Shown here piece by piece: positions 25,407 through 34,711 of a stretch of DNA of 64,000 nt. Position numbers and translations under genes: made by a program. The notes under the pieces were generated by a model. The model did not search any database, was not told where the DNA came from, and was given only the letters and a program-made list of their open reading frames with translations. Source of the DNA: GCA-2746605 sp963704835. Its GTDB lineage: Bacteria; Bacteroidota; Ignavibacteria; Ignavibacteriales; Melioribacteraceae. The stretch covers positions 434,001 to 498,000 of the forward strand of contig CAVPHW010000003.1 in the NCBI GenBank assembly GCA_963704835.1, in the 5' to 3' direction. The first letter of the stretch is position 1, and each line of letters opens with the position of its first letter.

Positions 25407-26396
25407 ATGAAGTTATTAAACATCGGAATTATTGGAACCGGACATTTAGGAAAAATTCATACTAAAATTATAAGTGAGGTTCAAAGAGCAAAATTGGTTG
25501 GTCTTTATGATCTAAATTACGAAGTAGCCGAAAAAGTCGCATTAGACTTTAATACGAAAAGTTTTAAAGATTTAGACGAATTTTTCGATCAAATTGATGC
25601 TGTATTAATTGTTGCAACTACAAGTGCACATTATGATTTAATCAAAAAAGCATTTGAGAGAAATGTTCATGTTTTTGTAGAAAAACCAATTACCAGTACT
25701 ATTGAACAAGCTGAGGAAGTTGTACAAATAGGCAAGGATAAAAATCTAAAATTGCAAGTGGGACATATAGAAAGGTTCAACGCAGCCTTATTAAGTTTAG
25801 AAAAGTATCATTTAGACCCGAAATTTATTCAGACAGATAGATTAGCTCAGTTCAATCCCAGAGGAACTGATGTAGCAGTTGTTCTAGATCTGATGATTCA
25901 TGACATTGACATTATATTAAGCCTTATTAAAAGTAAAGTAAAAGAAGTAAGAGCAAGTGGTGTTGCTGTTGTTTCAGATAGCATTGATATTGCTAACGCG
26001 AGAATTGAATTTGAAAATGGTGCTATTGCAAATGTTACTGCTAGCAGAATTTCACAGAAGAAAATGAGAAAAATGAGAATGTTTCAGAAAGATTCTTACA
26101 TCTCAGTTGATTTTAATTCCGGGGTTTCTGAAGTTTTTAGATTGGTTTCACCGAATGATATGAATGTTGAGCATTTTCTTTCTTTTGGAGAAATTGGAAT
26201 AGGTGAAAATAAAAAAGCAGTGATCTTTGAACAACCTGAATTAAAAGAAGTTAACGCATTGAAACATGAACTTCAGCTTTTTGTTGAGGCTGTTTTGGAT
26301 GATAAACAACCTGTTGTTAGTGGTGCTGATGGCTTGCGAGCACTAAGAATAGCTCAAATAATTATGGAAAAAATAGGGGAGTCTAAATTAAAATGA
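25407..26396 (+). CDS. Gfo/Idh/MocA family NAD(P)-dependent oxidoreductase
   Basis: 329 residues. N-terminal Rossmann fold with 'IGIIGTGHLGKIHTKII' and the family signature 'VFVEKPITSTIEQAEE' (catalytic Lys in EKP). A C-terminal alpha/beta domain includes 'DLMIHDIDIILSLI', where His is expected in the active site. The substrate is a sugar or inositol derivative in this superfamily; members with this 'MIHDID' pattern often act on nucleotide-sugar or amino-sugar intermediates. It begins 3 bp after the plug gene and overlaps the next ATG by ATGA. Confidence 0.87.
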   Translation: MKLLNIGIIGTGHLGKIHTKIISEVQRAKLVGLYDLNYEVAEKVALDFNTKSFKDLDEFFDQIDAVLIVATTSAHYDLIKKAFERNVHVFVEKPITSTIEQAEEVVQIGKDKNLKLQVGHIERFNAALLSLEKYHLDPKFIQTDRLAQFNPRGTDVAVVLDLMIHDIDIILSLIKSKVKEVRASGVAVVSDSIDIANARIEFENGAIANVTASRISQKKMRKMRMFQKDSYISVDFNSGVSEVFRLVSPNDMNVEHFLSFGEIGIGENKKAVIFEQPELKEVNALKHELQLFVEAVLDDKQPVVSGADGLRALRIAQIIMEKIGESKLK

Positions 26397-26999
26397 TAAC
26401 TAGAAAATATTGTATTATTTGCATTTCTACTTGTATTCTTAACTTCATGTGGCGTTTACAATTCGCTAATGAATCTATCTAAATTAAAATTCAAATTAGG
26501 ATCAGTTAATAATTTCCAGATTGGGAGTACACTTATTTCTAATAAAGCAAAGTTAAGTGATTTTTCAGCAACAGATGTTTTAAAATTATCTTCCCAAGTA
26601 ATTTCAGGAAAATTCCCTGTCAAATTTACCGTGAATGTATTAGCACAAAATCCAAATGCTTCAAAAAGTAGTGCAGACATGTCAAATATTTCACTTGAAT
26701 CGTTTCCATGGTCACTTTATATAAATGACACAAAAACTATTTCGGGGAATATTTCAAACCCTATTGATGTACCTGCTATTGAGAATACAACACTTATTCC
26801 TTTAGAAATGGAGCTAGACTTGCTTGATTTTTTCAAAGGTGATGGATTAGATAATCTTATTAGCTTAGCCTTAAGCTTAGGTGGATCTAATGGTTCAACT
26901 GCAAATGTGAAGGTAGTTGCTGAACCGGTTTTGGGAACTCCAATTGGTAAAATGAGCTACCCCAGTCCACTAACAATTATTGATAAATCTTTTAATTGA
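26393..26999 (+). CDS. LEA type 2-like lipoprotein (frameshifted in its signal sequence)
   Basis: The ATG at 26393 overlaps the preceding stop (ATGA) and reads 'MITRK'. One extra T at 26408 moves the frame; after removing it the sequence continues 'IVLFAFLLVFLTSCGVYNSLMNLSK', a good lipoprotein signal with Cys around residue 18. The corrected protein is 201 residues. The mature part is beta-rich ('FKLGSVNNFQIGSTLISNKAKL', 'FPVKFTVNVLAQNPN', 'LIPLEMELDLLDFF') like LEA type 2/WHy proteins that occur widely in this group. The role is unknown; a periplasmic stress or lipid-related role is only a guess. Confidence 0.72.
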
Positions 27000-27012
27000 T
27001 ACTTAAAATATT

Positions 27013-27966
27013 ATGAAGATTAAATATGCAATTGGGGTTGATTTAGGCGGTACAAAAATTAAGATTGGATTGGTTAACAATGATGGTAAAATATTAAAGA
27101 AAATTGTTATTCCAACTTGTGCTGAAGAAGGAGTGGATAAATCTATTGGTCAAATTAAATTAGGAATTTCAACTTTATTAAAAGGCAATAAGGAAATAAT
27201 TACTGGGATAGGGATTGGTTCTCCTGGGACTATTTCTCTTACAAAAGGGACAGTTGAAAACCCTCCAAATTTACCAGGTTGGGGAAAAGTACATTTAGGA
27301 AAAATAATTAAGAAAGAATTTGGGCTACAGGTATTTGTCGAGAATGATGCAAACGCTGCAGCAATTGGCGAACTGATTTATGGTGCGGGTAGAGATCTTA
27401 AAAGTTTTATTATGATTACTTTGGGAACCGGTGTTGGAGGTGGAATAATCTATAACAAAAAATTATTCAGAGGTGATTTTGGTGGAGCTGGAGAAATTGG
27501 GCATATAACCATTGATTATAATGGTCCTAAATGCAAATGTGGTTCGTTTGGCTGTCTCGAAACTTATTTAGGCAATAATTACATAATTAAAAATGTTAAA
27601 ACTCAATTAGAAAAAAATGTTGATTCTAAAATCCATACGCTGGTTGATAATAATTTAGAAAATCTTTCTCCACAAGTAATACATCAAGCCTCTCTTTTGG
27701 GAGATGAATTTTCAATCGATGTAATTAAAAAATTAGGGGAAACATTGGGCAAAGGATTAGCATCAATTGTTAATGTTTTAGATATCTCCAATATAATAAT
27801 TGGCGGTGGCGTTTCAGGGTTTGGAAGACCTCTGGTTAATGCAACCAAAGAATCGATTAAATCGCTTGTACTTATTCCATTTAGACCTAGAATAAAAGTT
27901 ATTCAAGCATGTTTAAAAAATAATGCTGGAATAAAAGGAGCTTCTTCATTGGTATTTTATGATTAA
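27013..27966 (+). CDS. ROK-family sugar kinase (glucokinase-like)
   Basis: 317 residues. ATP-binding 'GVDLGGTKIKIGLV' at the start, sugar-binding 'ENDANAAAIGE' around residue 115, 'MITLGTGVGGGII', the ROK zinc site 'GEIGHITIDYNGPKCKCGSFGCLETY' (written here as GHITI and CKCGSFGCLE), and C-terminal 'IIIGGGVSGFG'. ROK kinases phosphorylate glucose, GlcNAc, ManNAc or similar. The GH20-symporter pair upstream makes an amino sugar possible, but glucokinase is the default call. Confidence 0.88.
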   Translation: MKIKYAIGVDLGGTKIKIGLVNNDGKILKKIVIPTCAEEGVDKSIGQIKLGISTLLKGNKEIITGIGIGSPGTISLTKGTVENPPNLPGWGKVHLGKIIKKEFGLQVFVENDANAAAIGELIYGAGRDLKSFIMITLGTGVGGGIIYNKKLFRGDFGGAGEIGHITIDYNGPKCKCGSFGCLETYLGNNYIIKNVKTQLEKNVDSKIHTLVDNNLENLSPQVIHQASLLGDEFSIDVIKKLGETLGKGLASIVNVLDISNIIIGGGVSGFGRPLVNATKESIKSLVLIPFRPRIKVIQACLKNNAGIKGASSLVFYD

Positions 27967-28039
27967 ATTTCGACTATCTTATTTAATTGTTATTAATTTA
28001 TCATAAGAAACATATACTTTTTTGAATATTACATTAAAC

Positions 28040-30655
28040 ATGAAGAGAGTTATCTTTTTTCTAATTTTAGGATTATTTCCCTCAAATTTGTCTGCGCAAA
28101 ATGATGCCACAACTTCTACACTTTCAACTATTGATTCCACTTTACTAAGATCAAATACTGAACTTCCCGATTCGTTAAAGAAAAAATCATTTGATGTGGA
28201 CGCGGTTATATATAGCAGCTCATCAGACTCTTTAATGTTCGATTTAAATAAAAAGAAAATGTTTATCTATGGAACTGGTGAAATAAAGTACAAGCAGACT
28301 ATTCTAAAAGGTGGAAAGATTAATCTAAATTTTGAGACAAGCGATCTTGAAGCTGAAGGAAAAGTAGATTCTAGTGACACAACTTCTATAAATGGATTGG
28401 CACAAACTCCAGTGTTGAGCGAAGGCAATGAAAATTATGAGGGTACCAAATTAAGATATAATTTTAAAACAAAAAGAGGGTTTATTTCTGCCGCGAAAAA
28501 TAAAAAAGAGAATACTAGATACGAAGGTAAAAATGTAAATAAAGTTGATAAGGATACATATTTTGTTGATGAGGGAATGTATACAACTTGCGAAAGTGAT
28601 ACTCCTCATACGTATTTTAGAGCAGAGCAAATGAAGGTTATTCAAAAAGATAAAATAATTGCTAAATGGATATTCATGTACATTGGTGGAGTGCCAGTTC
28701 CAATCCCAATTCCTTTTGCTGTTTTCCCCAATGAAAAAGGAAGAAGGTCGGGGATAATTGCTCCTACATACGGAACGATTAATAATCGTGGACAATATTT
28801 TAAAAATTTTGGTTACTTTTTTGCAATTAATGATTATATGGATTTCACTTTGAATGCTGACTATTACACTCGTGGTGGTTATGGATTAAGAGGAAGATAC
28901 AGATATGCTGAGCGATACAATTATAATGGGAATTTAAGTGCTGATTATTCTAGGATTTTAATCGGGGAGGATAATGATCTTGTCTCGGATAAACAAAGAA
29001 CAACAGACTGGAAAATTGGGTTTAACCATAACCAAACATTTACTCCAACTTTAAGAATGGATGCAAATTTAAGGTTTCAATCGAGAACATATTTAGAAAA
29101 CAACAGCATAAGCTTAAATGAACTATTAACCCAAGATATTACTTCAAATGCAACTCTTTCCAAACGCTGGGATGAATCAGGGAACAGTTTAACAATAAAT
29201 TACAGTAGATCCCAAAATTTAGAAACCGGTGATATTAGAGAAGTATTACCAAGTGTGAGCTTTAATAAATCCCAAACTTATCCCTTTAAAAGTGCAACTA
29301 GCACACCTAGCAATCAAGCTTGGTATGAGTATATCGGATATAATTATTCTGGTCTGTTTAAAAATAACAGAAATAAAATTGATGGTGATCTAAAAATTCG
29401 CGGTGGTATTCAGCACAGTATTGGTGTAAGCGCTTCACCAAAATTAGGACATTTTAGTATTTCACCAAGTCTAAATTATGTTGAGAAATGGTATAATAAA
29501 AGAACCCAAAATGTTGTTGAAATAATTCAAGATATTACTAATTCATCTAATATTTTTAATTCAATTGCTAGTGCCAATGCAAGTGCTGCGGATACTTTAA
29601 TTTCAAAAGATGTTCATGAAATTAATATGGTAAGAACATTCAGATTTAATTTAGGGGCATCAACAAAACTATATGGAATGCTGCAACCTAAAATGCTCGG
29701 AGTTGATGCTTTCAGGCACACTATCACTCCAAATATTTCCTACAATTACACTCCGGATTTTTCCTCTGAAAAATGGGGCTACTACGACTCTTATACTAAA
29801 TCCGATGGAACAATTGAACGATACGATCCATATTATAAAGAAGTGTTTAGTGGAGTTTCTAAAGGTGAATCGCAAAGTATAAACTTATCTGTGGGGAATG
29901 TATTTGAAATTAAGACAATGAAAGATCCTACAGATACTACTTCTGAGGCTAATAAAATATCATTGCTAAATTTTGATGTCTCAACCGGATATAATTTTGC
30001 TGCAGATAGCAATAAACTCTCCGATTTAAGTCTTAATTACCGTACAAGTATAGGAAGTTTATTAAATTTTTCGGGTTCTTCTAGATATACGTTTTATGAT
30101 TTTGTTGGTAGCAATAGAATCAATGAATACTTAGCCTCCAACGGTAAAGGCCTGTTCCGCTTGACTAATTTACAATTCTCAATCTCCACATCTTTATCTG
30201 GTGAAAAGCTTGCCGGAGAAAAAAGAACCGGAGAAAATTTGGATGCGGAAAATGAAGAAGATTATCAATCATTTGCAAAAAAGGATTATGTAAGGCTTTA
30301 TCAGGAAGAAGAAACTGATTTTTCAATTCCATGGAATTTGACACTCAATTATAATTTTAATTTATCAAAACCAACTAATGCACCAGGGATAGTTAACTCC
30401 AACCTTGGTGTTAATTTGGGATTTAATCTTACCAAAAATTGGAAATTTGGCGTTCGCGGAAATTATGATTTTCAAATGGATGAAATCTCTGCACCACAAA
30501 TTACAGCCTATCGCGATTTAGAATGTTGGGAAATGAATTTTAGCTGGAATCCGGTTGGCAGATATACCGGATTTAGATTTGAAATTAGAATGAAAGCCCC
30601 AGAATTGAGAGATGTGAAAGTAACTAAAACTGAGGGTTGGATTTCTGGCAGGTAA
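28040..30655 (+). CDS. LptD-like outer-membrane LPS assembly protein
   Basis: About 871 residues. Signal peptide 'MKRVIFFLILGLFPSNLSAQ'. Residues ~50-190 form an OstA/LptA-like beta-jellyroll ('SDSLMFDLNKKKMFIYGTGEIKYK', 'INLNFETSDLEAEGKVD', 'YFVDEGMYTTCESDTPHTYFRAEQM'). The rest is a large beta-barrel ('GIIAPTYGTINNRGQYFKNFGYFFAINDY...', ending 'RFEIRMKAPELRD'). LptD inserts lipopolysaccharide into the outer leaflet. The ATG at 28040 heads the signal peptide and is preferred to an upstream TTG at 28022. It lies between a sugar kinase and a NYN protein, with no other lpt gene. Confidence 0.85.
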   Translation: MKRVIFFLILGLFPSNLSAQNDATTSTLSTIDSTLLRSNTELPDSLKKKSFDVDAVIYSSSSDSLMFDLNKKKMFIYGTGEIKYKQTILKGGKINLNFETSDLEAEGKVDSSDTTSINGLAQTPVLSEGNENYEGTKLRYNFKTKRGFISAAKNKKENTRYEGKNVNKVDKDTYFVDEGMYTTCESDTPHTYFRAEQMKVIQKDKIIAKWIFMYIGGVPVPIPIPFAVFPNEKGRRSGIIAPTYGTINNRGQYFKNFGYFFAINDYMDFTLNADYYTRGGYGLRGRYRYAERYNYNGNLSADYSRILIGEDNDLVSDKQRTTDWKIGFNHNQTFTPTLRMDANLRFQSRTYLENNSISLNELLTQDITSNATLSKRWDESGNSLTINYSRSQNLETGDIREVLPSVSFNKSQTYPFKSATSTPSNQAWYEYIGYNYSGLFKNNRNKIDGDLKIRGGIQHSIGVSASPKLGHFSISPSLNYVEKWYNKRTQNVVEIIQDITNSSNIFNSIASANASAADTLISKDVHEINMVRTFRFNLGASTKLYGMLQPKMLGVDAFRHTITPNISYNYTPDFSSEKWGYYDSYTKSDGTIERYDPYYKEVFSGVSKGESQSINLSVGNVFEIKTMKDPTDTTSEANKISLLNFDVSTGYNFAADSNKLSDLSLNYRTSIGSLLNFSGSSRYTFYDFVGSNRINEYLASNGKGLFRLTNLQFSISTSLSGEKLAGEKRTGENLDAENEEDYQSFAKKDYVRLYQEEETDFSIPWNLTLNYNFNLSKPTNAPGIVNSNLGVNLGFNLTKNWKFGVRGNYDFQMDEISAPQITAYRDLECWEMNFSWNPVGRYTGFRFEIRMKAPELRDVKVTKTEGWISGR

Positions 30656-30670
30656 TACAACTATAAAATT

Positions 30671-31123
30671 ATGATTAAAAAATATATAATTGACGGTAAC
30701 AATCTTATTGGAAAAATTAAGGAGCTTTGGTCACTCCAGCAAAAAGATAAGCAGCTCTCTCGAATCAAAATAGTTAAAAAATTAGATCAATACTTTAGTC
30801 CAAAAAATGTAAAAGTGTCGTTTCATTTGGATGGATTTGAAAATGAAGCAATACCCTCATCTAAAATAAAAATTAAATATTCTAACAATAAAACAGCTGA
30901 TAGCCAGATAAAGTTAGAAATTGATAATTCAAAGAATCCAAAAGTTATTGCTGTTGTTAGTTCTGATCATTCTGTTCGGGAGTACGCCAAAGTTAACAGT
31001 TGTACTTCTATTAAAAGTGAGGATTTTGGAAAGGAATTAAATTCGAACAAAAATTCTAATGTGGAAGCCGATTTAATTAAATCAATTGGTGATGATGAAA
31101 TGAAAAAATTGTTTGGAGTTTAA
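30671..31123 (+). CDS. YacP/Rae1-like NYN-domain RNase
   Basis: 150 residues with the NYN (PIN-like) fold: 'YIIDGNNLIGKI' carries the first acidic metal ligand, 'VKVSFHLDGFE' and 'ADSQIKLEID' the next, and 'VIAVVSSDHSVREYAK' the fourth acidic position. Homologues such as Bacillus Rae1 cut mRNA on the ribosome. It starts 15 bp after lptD on the same strand and converges with the amidase gene, with no room for long UTRs. Confidence 0.8.
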   Translation: MIKKYIIDGNNLIGKIKELWSLQQKDKQLSRIKIVKKLDQYFSPKNVKVSFHLDGFENEAIPSSKIKIKYSNNKTADSQIKLEIDNSKNPKVIAVVSSDHSVREYAKVNSCTSIKSEDFGKELNSNKNSNVEADLIKSIGDDEMKKLFGV

Positions 31124-31142
31124 ACCTCTCAAAGCTATAAAT

Positions 31143-31904
31143 TTAAATCAACCTAATATCATTTAAAAATGGTAAAGCTTCTCTTGTTGATATTACTTCA
31201 GAAAGTTCAATCGTAGAATAGATTATTTCTTCCTTATTTTCACTTGTGATCAGCTCTTCGCCCATTGGATTAAACACAGTAGAACAGCCATTGTATTGCT
31301 GAAATGGATCATTCCCAACTCTGTTAATTCCAACCATAAAGAACTGGTTTTCAATGGCACGTGCTTTTAATAAAGTTTTCCAATGGTCAATTCTTTTAAT
31401 TGGCCAATTTGCAATATTAATCATTAGATCCACTTTTTGTTTTCCATACAATCTGTATAACTCTGGGAATCTAAGATCATAACAAATTGATAAACCTATT
31501 TTAGTTGTATCTATGTTGCTAACAACAATGCTCTTGCCTGCAAAATAATTTTGATCTTCGCTTGCAAGAGTAAATGGATGAATTTTTCTGTAGACTGCTT
31601 TTATCAACCCTTTTGAATCAAAATGAAAAAGTGAATTATAAAATATTTTTTCCTCTTTCTCAATTATACCTACCATTATCTCTATTTTCAGTTTTGTGGC
31701 GAGCTTCATAAAGTATAACATACCAATTCCATCAATTTCCTCACCCATATTTTTGGCATCCATTGTGAAACCTGTCAAAGTCATTTCGGGGAAAATTAAT
31801 AAGTTAACATCCGTTTCTAATTTTTCTAACAATAACTCAATTTTAGTAATTGTTTTGGCTTTATCATTCCAAACTGGAGCAAATTGAACAAGACCTAATT
31901 TCAT
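31143..31904 (-). CDS. Nitrilase-superfamily carbon-nitrogen hydrolase (omega-amidase-like)
   Basis: 253 residues with the Glu-Lys-Cys triad: Glu in 'LIFPEMTLTGFTMD', Lys in 'VYRKIHPFTL', Cys in 'GLSICYDLRFPELYR'. The sequence around the Cys matches the omega-amidase/YafV (NIT2) branch, which hydrolyses alpha-ketoglutaramate or related amides in metabolite repair. It is a single-gene minus-strand unit between two plus-strand genes. Confidence 0.88.
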   Translation of the reverse strand: MKLGLVQFAPVWNDKAKTITKIELLLEKLETDVNLLIFPEMTLTGFTMDAKNMGEEIDGIGMLYFMKLATKLKIEIMVGIIEKEEKIFYNSLFHFDSKGLIKAVYRKIHPFTLASEDQNYFAGKSIVVSNIDTTKIGLSICYDLRFPELYRLYGKQKVDLMINIANWPIKRIDHWKTLLKARAIENQFFMVGINRVGNDPFQQYNGCSTVFNPMGEELITSENKEEIIYSTIELSEVISTREALPFLNDIRLI

Positions 31905-32017
31905 AATTCCTCAAAAATATAATTGATACTTTCAAATTATTGATGTCATTTACATAAAGAATTTATAACTTATGACGCAAAATTCAATTTTTCTTCTGTA
32001 AAATCAAGGAGTATTAA

Positions 32018-33649
32018 ATGCTTAATTATGTTTGGCTTGCTTTGTTGATGTTAGGAATTGGTGTAGCACTATCTACAGATATTATTGATAAAAGTCAGAA
32101 CAAATATCAAAATGGTAATAATCTTTCAGTTGAGTTAATTCTTGAAGATTCGATTCAGTCTTTTACAAAAGGAACTTATGCCGTTCACCTAAAAAGTTCA
32201 AAAGAAAAATTTGCACAATTTTACAGTGAAAAAATTGAGAATGATGTTTTTCAAAAAGCTTCAATCACTTTTGATGATAAGAAAAATGAAGCATTACTTT
32301 TCTTTAAAGTTGATGATAATTCTCCATCCATGTGGAAAAAAATGGCAAAAATTTCCGGTAAAGAAGATGACCTTACGGGAAAAATAATAATTGGAGAACG
32401 CTCAGCCTCTAATACTTTTAATGCCAAAGTTACATTGGAGGAAATATCATTTTCCAAAATGAAAGAAGTGACAAATTCTGCATTAGAGTATGCTAGCATT
32501 GCCGTTAACATTTCTTTAGGGTTAATTGGAATTATGGCTCTATGGTTGGGAGTAATGAAGGTTGCGGAGGTAGCCGGTCTTATAAAAATTATTGCAAATG
32601 CAATGAGACCAATTACAAAATTTCTTTTTCCATCTGTTCCGCAAGATCATCCAGCAATGGGTGCAATGATTATGAATATGGCTGCTAATATGTTGGGGTT
32701 AGGGAATGCAGCTACTCCTTTTGGATTAAAAGCAATGGAGGAATTAGATAAATTAAATCCCAATAAAGGTGTGGCAACTGATGCAATGTGCACATTTTTA
32801 GCAGTTAATACAGCTGGCTTAACATTAATTCCAGCCACAGCAATAGCAGTTAGAGCAGCTGCAGGAAGTAGCGATCCGGCAATAATTATTGGTACATCAA
32901 TTTTTGGTGCATTCTGTGCAACTACAGTTGGAATTACTGCAACTAAAGTACTTGAAAAATTTCCGTTAAAAGAAGGTGGTTTATCTGAGCTAATTAGATC
33001 GAGTAAAAAGGGAATTATTATATTTTTCTCATTAGTATTATTTTTGTTTCTGCTTGCTGTTTCAGGTTTAATGGCTGGAATAATTAGCCTTTTAAGTTTT
33101 CTTAATCCTGAACTTTTTAAAAGTATAATTCAAGTTATTTCCACACTTGCAATTCCAATGCTTATTTTAATTTTTGTCGGTTACGGTGCTATAAAAAAAG
33201 TGAAAATATATGAGTTGTTTGTAGAGGGTGCAAAAGAAGGTTTTGATGTTGCGGTTAGAATAATTCCATATTTAGTTGCTATGCTGGTTGCAATTGGTAT
33301 TTTTAGAGCAGGTGGTGCTATGGAAATTTTAATATATATGCTAACCCCTATTACAAGTTTAATAGGTATGCCAGCCGAAGCTTTGCCAATGGCTTTGATG
33401 AGACCTTTATCAGGCTCGGGTTCATTGGGAATTATGGCAGAAATTATAGCAACCCACGGTGCCGATTCTTTTATAGGAATCTTGGTCTCAACATTTTTTG
33501 GTAGTACAGAAACAACTTTTTATGTAATCGCGGTTTATTTTGGTGCTGTTAATATTAGAAAAACGAGACACGCACTAACTGCTGGATTATTAGCAGATGT
33601 AGCAGGAATTATCGGTGCAGTTTTTATAGTAAAATTATTATTTGGATAA
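32018..33649 (+). CDS. Fused SpmA-SpmB-like nucleoside-recognition membrane protein with an N-terminal insert
   Basis: 543 residues with about 10-12 membrane helices. Residues ~155-330 match SpmA ('ALWLGVMKVAEVAGLI', 'FPSVPQDHPAMGAMIMNMAANM', 'GLGNAATPFGLKAMEELDKLN', 'TFLAVNTAGLTLIPATAIAVR'). Residues ~335-543 match SpmB ('GAKEGFDVAVRIIPYLVAML', 'ALMRPLSGSGSLGIMAEI', 'FFGSTETTFYVIAVYFGAV'). Between the first helix and the SpmA core lies a ~120-residue soluble segment absent from Bacillus SpmA. The name 'spore maturation protein' is historical; this organism is not expected to sporulate. A transport role is plausible but unproven. Confidence 0.85.
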   Translation: MLNYVWLALLMLGIGVALSTDIIDKSQNKYQNGNNLSVELILEDSIQSFTKGTYAVHLKSSKEKFAQFYSEKIENDVFQKASITFDDKKNEALLFFKVDDNSPSMWKKMAKISGKEDDLTGKIIIGERSASNTFNAKVTLEEISFSKMKEVTNSALEYASIAVNISLGLIGIMALWLGVMKVAEVAGLIKIIANAMRPITKFLFPSVPQDHPAMGAMIMNMAANMLGLGNAATPFGLKAMEELDKLNPNKGVATDAMCTFLAVNTAGLTLIPATAIAVRAAAGSSDPAIIIGTSIFGAFCATTVGITATKVLEKFPLKEGGLSELIRSSKKGIIIFFSLVLFLFLLAVSGLMAGIISLLSFLNPELFKSIIQVISTLAIPMLILIFVGYGAIKKVKIYELFVEGAKEGFDVAVRIIPYLVAMLVAIGIFRAGGAMEILIYMLTPITSLIGMPAEALPMALMRPLSGSGSLGIMAEIIATHGADSFIGILVSTFFGSTETTFYVIAVYFGAVNIRKTRHALTAGLLADVAGIIGAVFIVKLLFG

Positions 33650-33652
33650 TAA

Positions 33653-34606
33653 ATGAAAGTTTTTATTTCAAGAAAAATTCCGGTCTTAGCTAAAAACATT
33701 CTAATCAAAAATGGGATTACTGTTAAAGAATTTCCACATGACAGAACGATAACTAGGGAAGAATTATTAGAACATGCAAGTAATGCAGATGGAATTATTT
33801 CAACTTTGAATGAAAAATATGATAAAGAGGTAATCGATCAATTAAAAAATTGTAAAATAATTGCGAATTATGCTGTTGGGTTTAATAACATCGACATTCA
33901 GTATGCTAAGTCAAAAAATATTTCCGTTACAAACACCCCGAATGTTTTGACTGATGCTACTGCAGAAATTGCAGTTAGTTTAATTTTATCATGTGCAAGG
34001 AGAATCCCAGAATCTGAAATATTTATGAGAGAGGATAAATTTATTGGTTGGGAACCAGAATTATTTTTGGGAGTTCAGTTAACAGGAAAAACTGTTGGAA
34101 TTATTGGTGCCGGTAGAATTGGCATGGCAACAGCAAAAAGAATGAAAGCTTTCGATTGTAAAATTGTCTATTACAACAGAACTAAAAAGTTAAAATTCGA
34201 GAATGAATTTGGAGCGAAAAAGGTATCGCTTGAGAAACTTCTAAAAATATCCGATATTATTTCAATTCACCTTCCGTTAAATTCAGAAACGAATGGCTTA
34301 ATCAATAAAGAAAAACTGAAATTATTAAAATCAACAGCTATAGTTGTAAACACTGCAAGAGGCGAAATTATTGATGAAAATTATTTGATTGTAATGCTCA
34401 AAAAGAAAAAAATATATTCAGCCGGTTTTGATGTTTACAAAAATGAACCAAATTTTAATAAAGAATTAATAAAAATGCAGAATGTTGTCCTTTTACCGCA
34501 TATTGGAAGTGCAACTATTGAAACTAGAAATAAAATGGCAGAACTAGTTGCAAAGAATGTTGCAAATGTACTTCTTGGAAAGAAAGCTTTAACTCCGGTT
34601 ATGTAA
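33653..34606 (+). CDS. D-isomer-specific 2-hydroxyacid dehydrogenase (glyoxylate/hydroxypyruvate reductase type)
   Basis: 317 residues. Nucleotide-binding loop 'VGIIGAGRIGMATAKRMKAF' with 'YYNRTKK' after the second strand; the Arg favours NADP(H). Catalytic residues: Arg in 'VVNTARGEIIDE', Glu in 'FDVYKNEPN', His in 'VLLPHIGSAT'. The substrate-binding part has 'NYAVGFNNID' and 'TNTPNVLTDATAE'. Starts 3 bp after the SpmAB gene. The likely reaction is reduction of glyoxylate or hydroxypyruvate. Confidence 0.88.
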   Translation: MKVFISRKIPVLAKNILIKNGITVKEFPHDRTITREELLEHASNADGIISTLNEKYDKEVIDQLKNCKIIANYAVGFNNIDIQYAKSKNISVTNTPNVLTDATAEIAVSLILSCARRIPESEIFMREDKFIGWEPELFLGVQLTGKTVGIIGAGRIGMATAKRMKAFDCKIVYYNRTKKLKFENEFGAKKVSLEKLLKISDIISIHLPLNSETNGLINKEKLKLLKSTAIVVNTARGEIIDENYLIVMLKKKKIYSAGFDVYKNEPNFNKELIKMQNVVLLPHIGSATIETRNKMAELVAKNVANVLLGKKALTPVM

Positions 34607-34711
34607 TACCTTCTTACAGAATTACTTAGAATCAATAAAGCTGTAAAAAACCTTGGTTTTGACTGAAAAATCTATTTATTTTGAATACTTATTAATTAAA
34701 TTATTTGGCTT

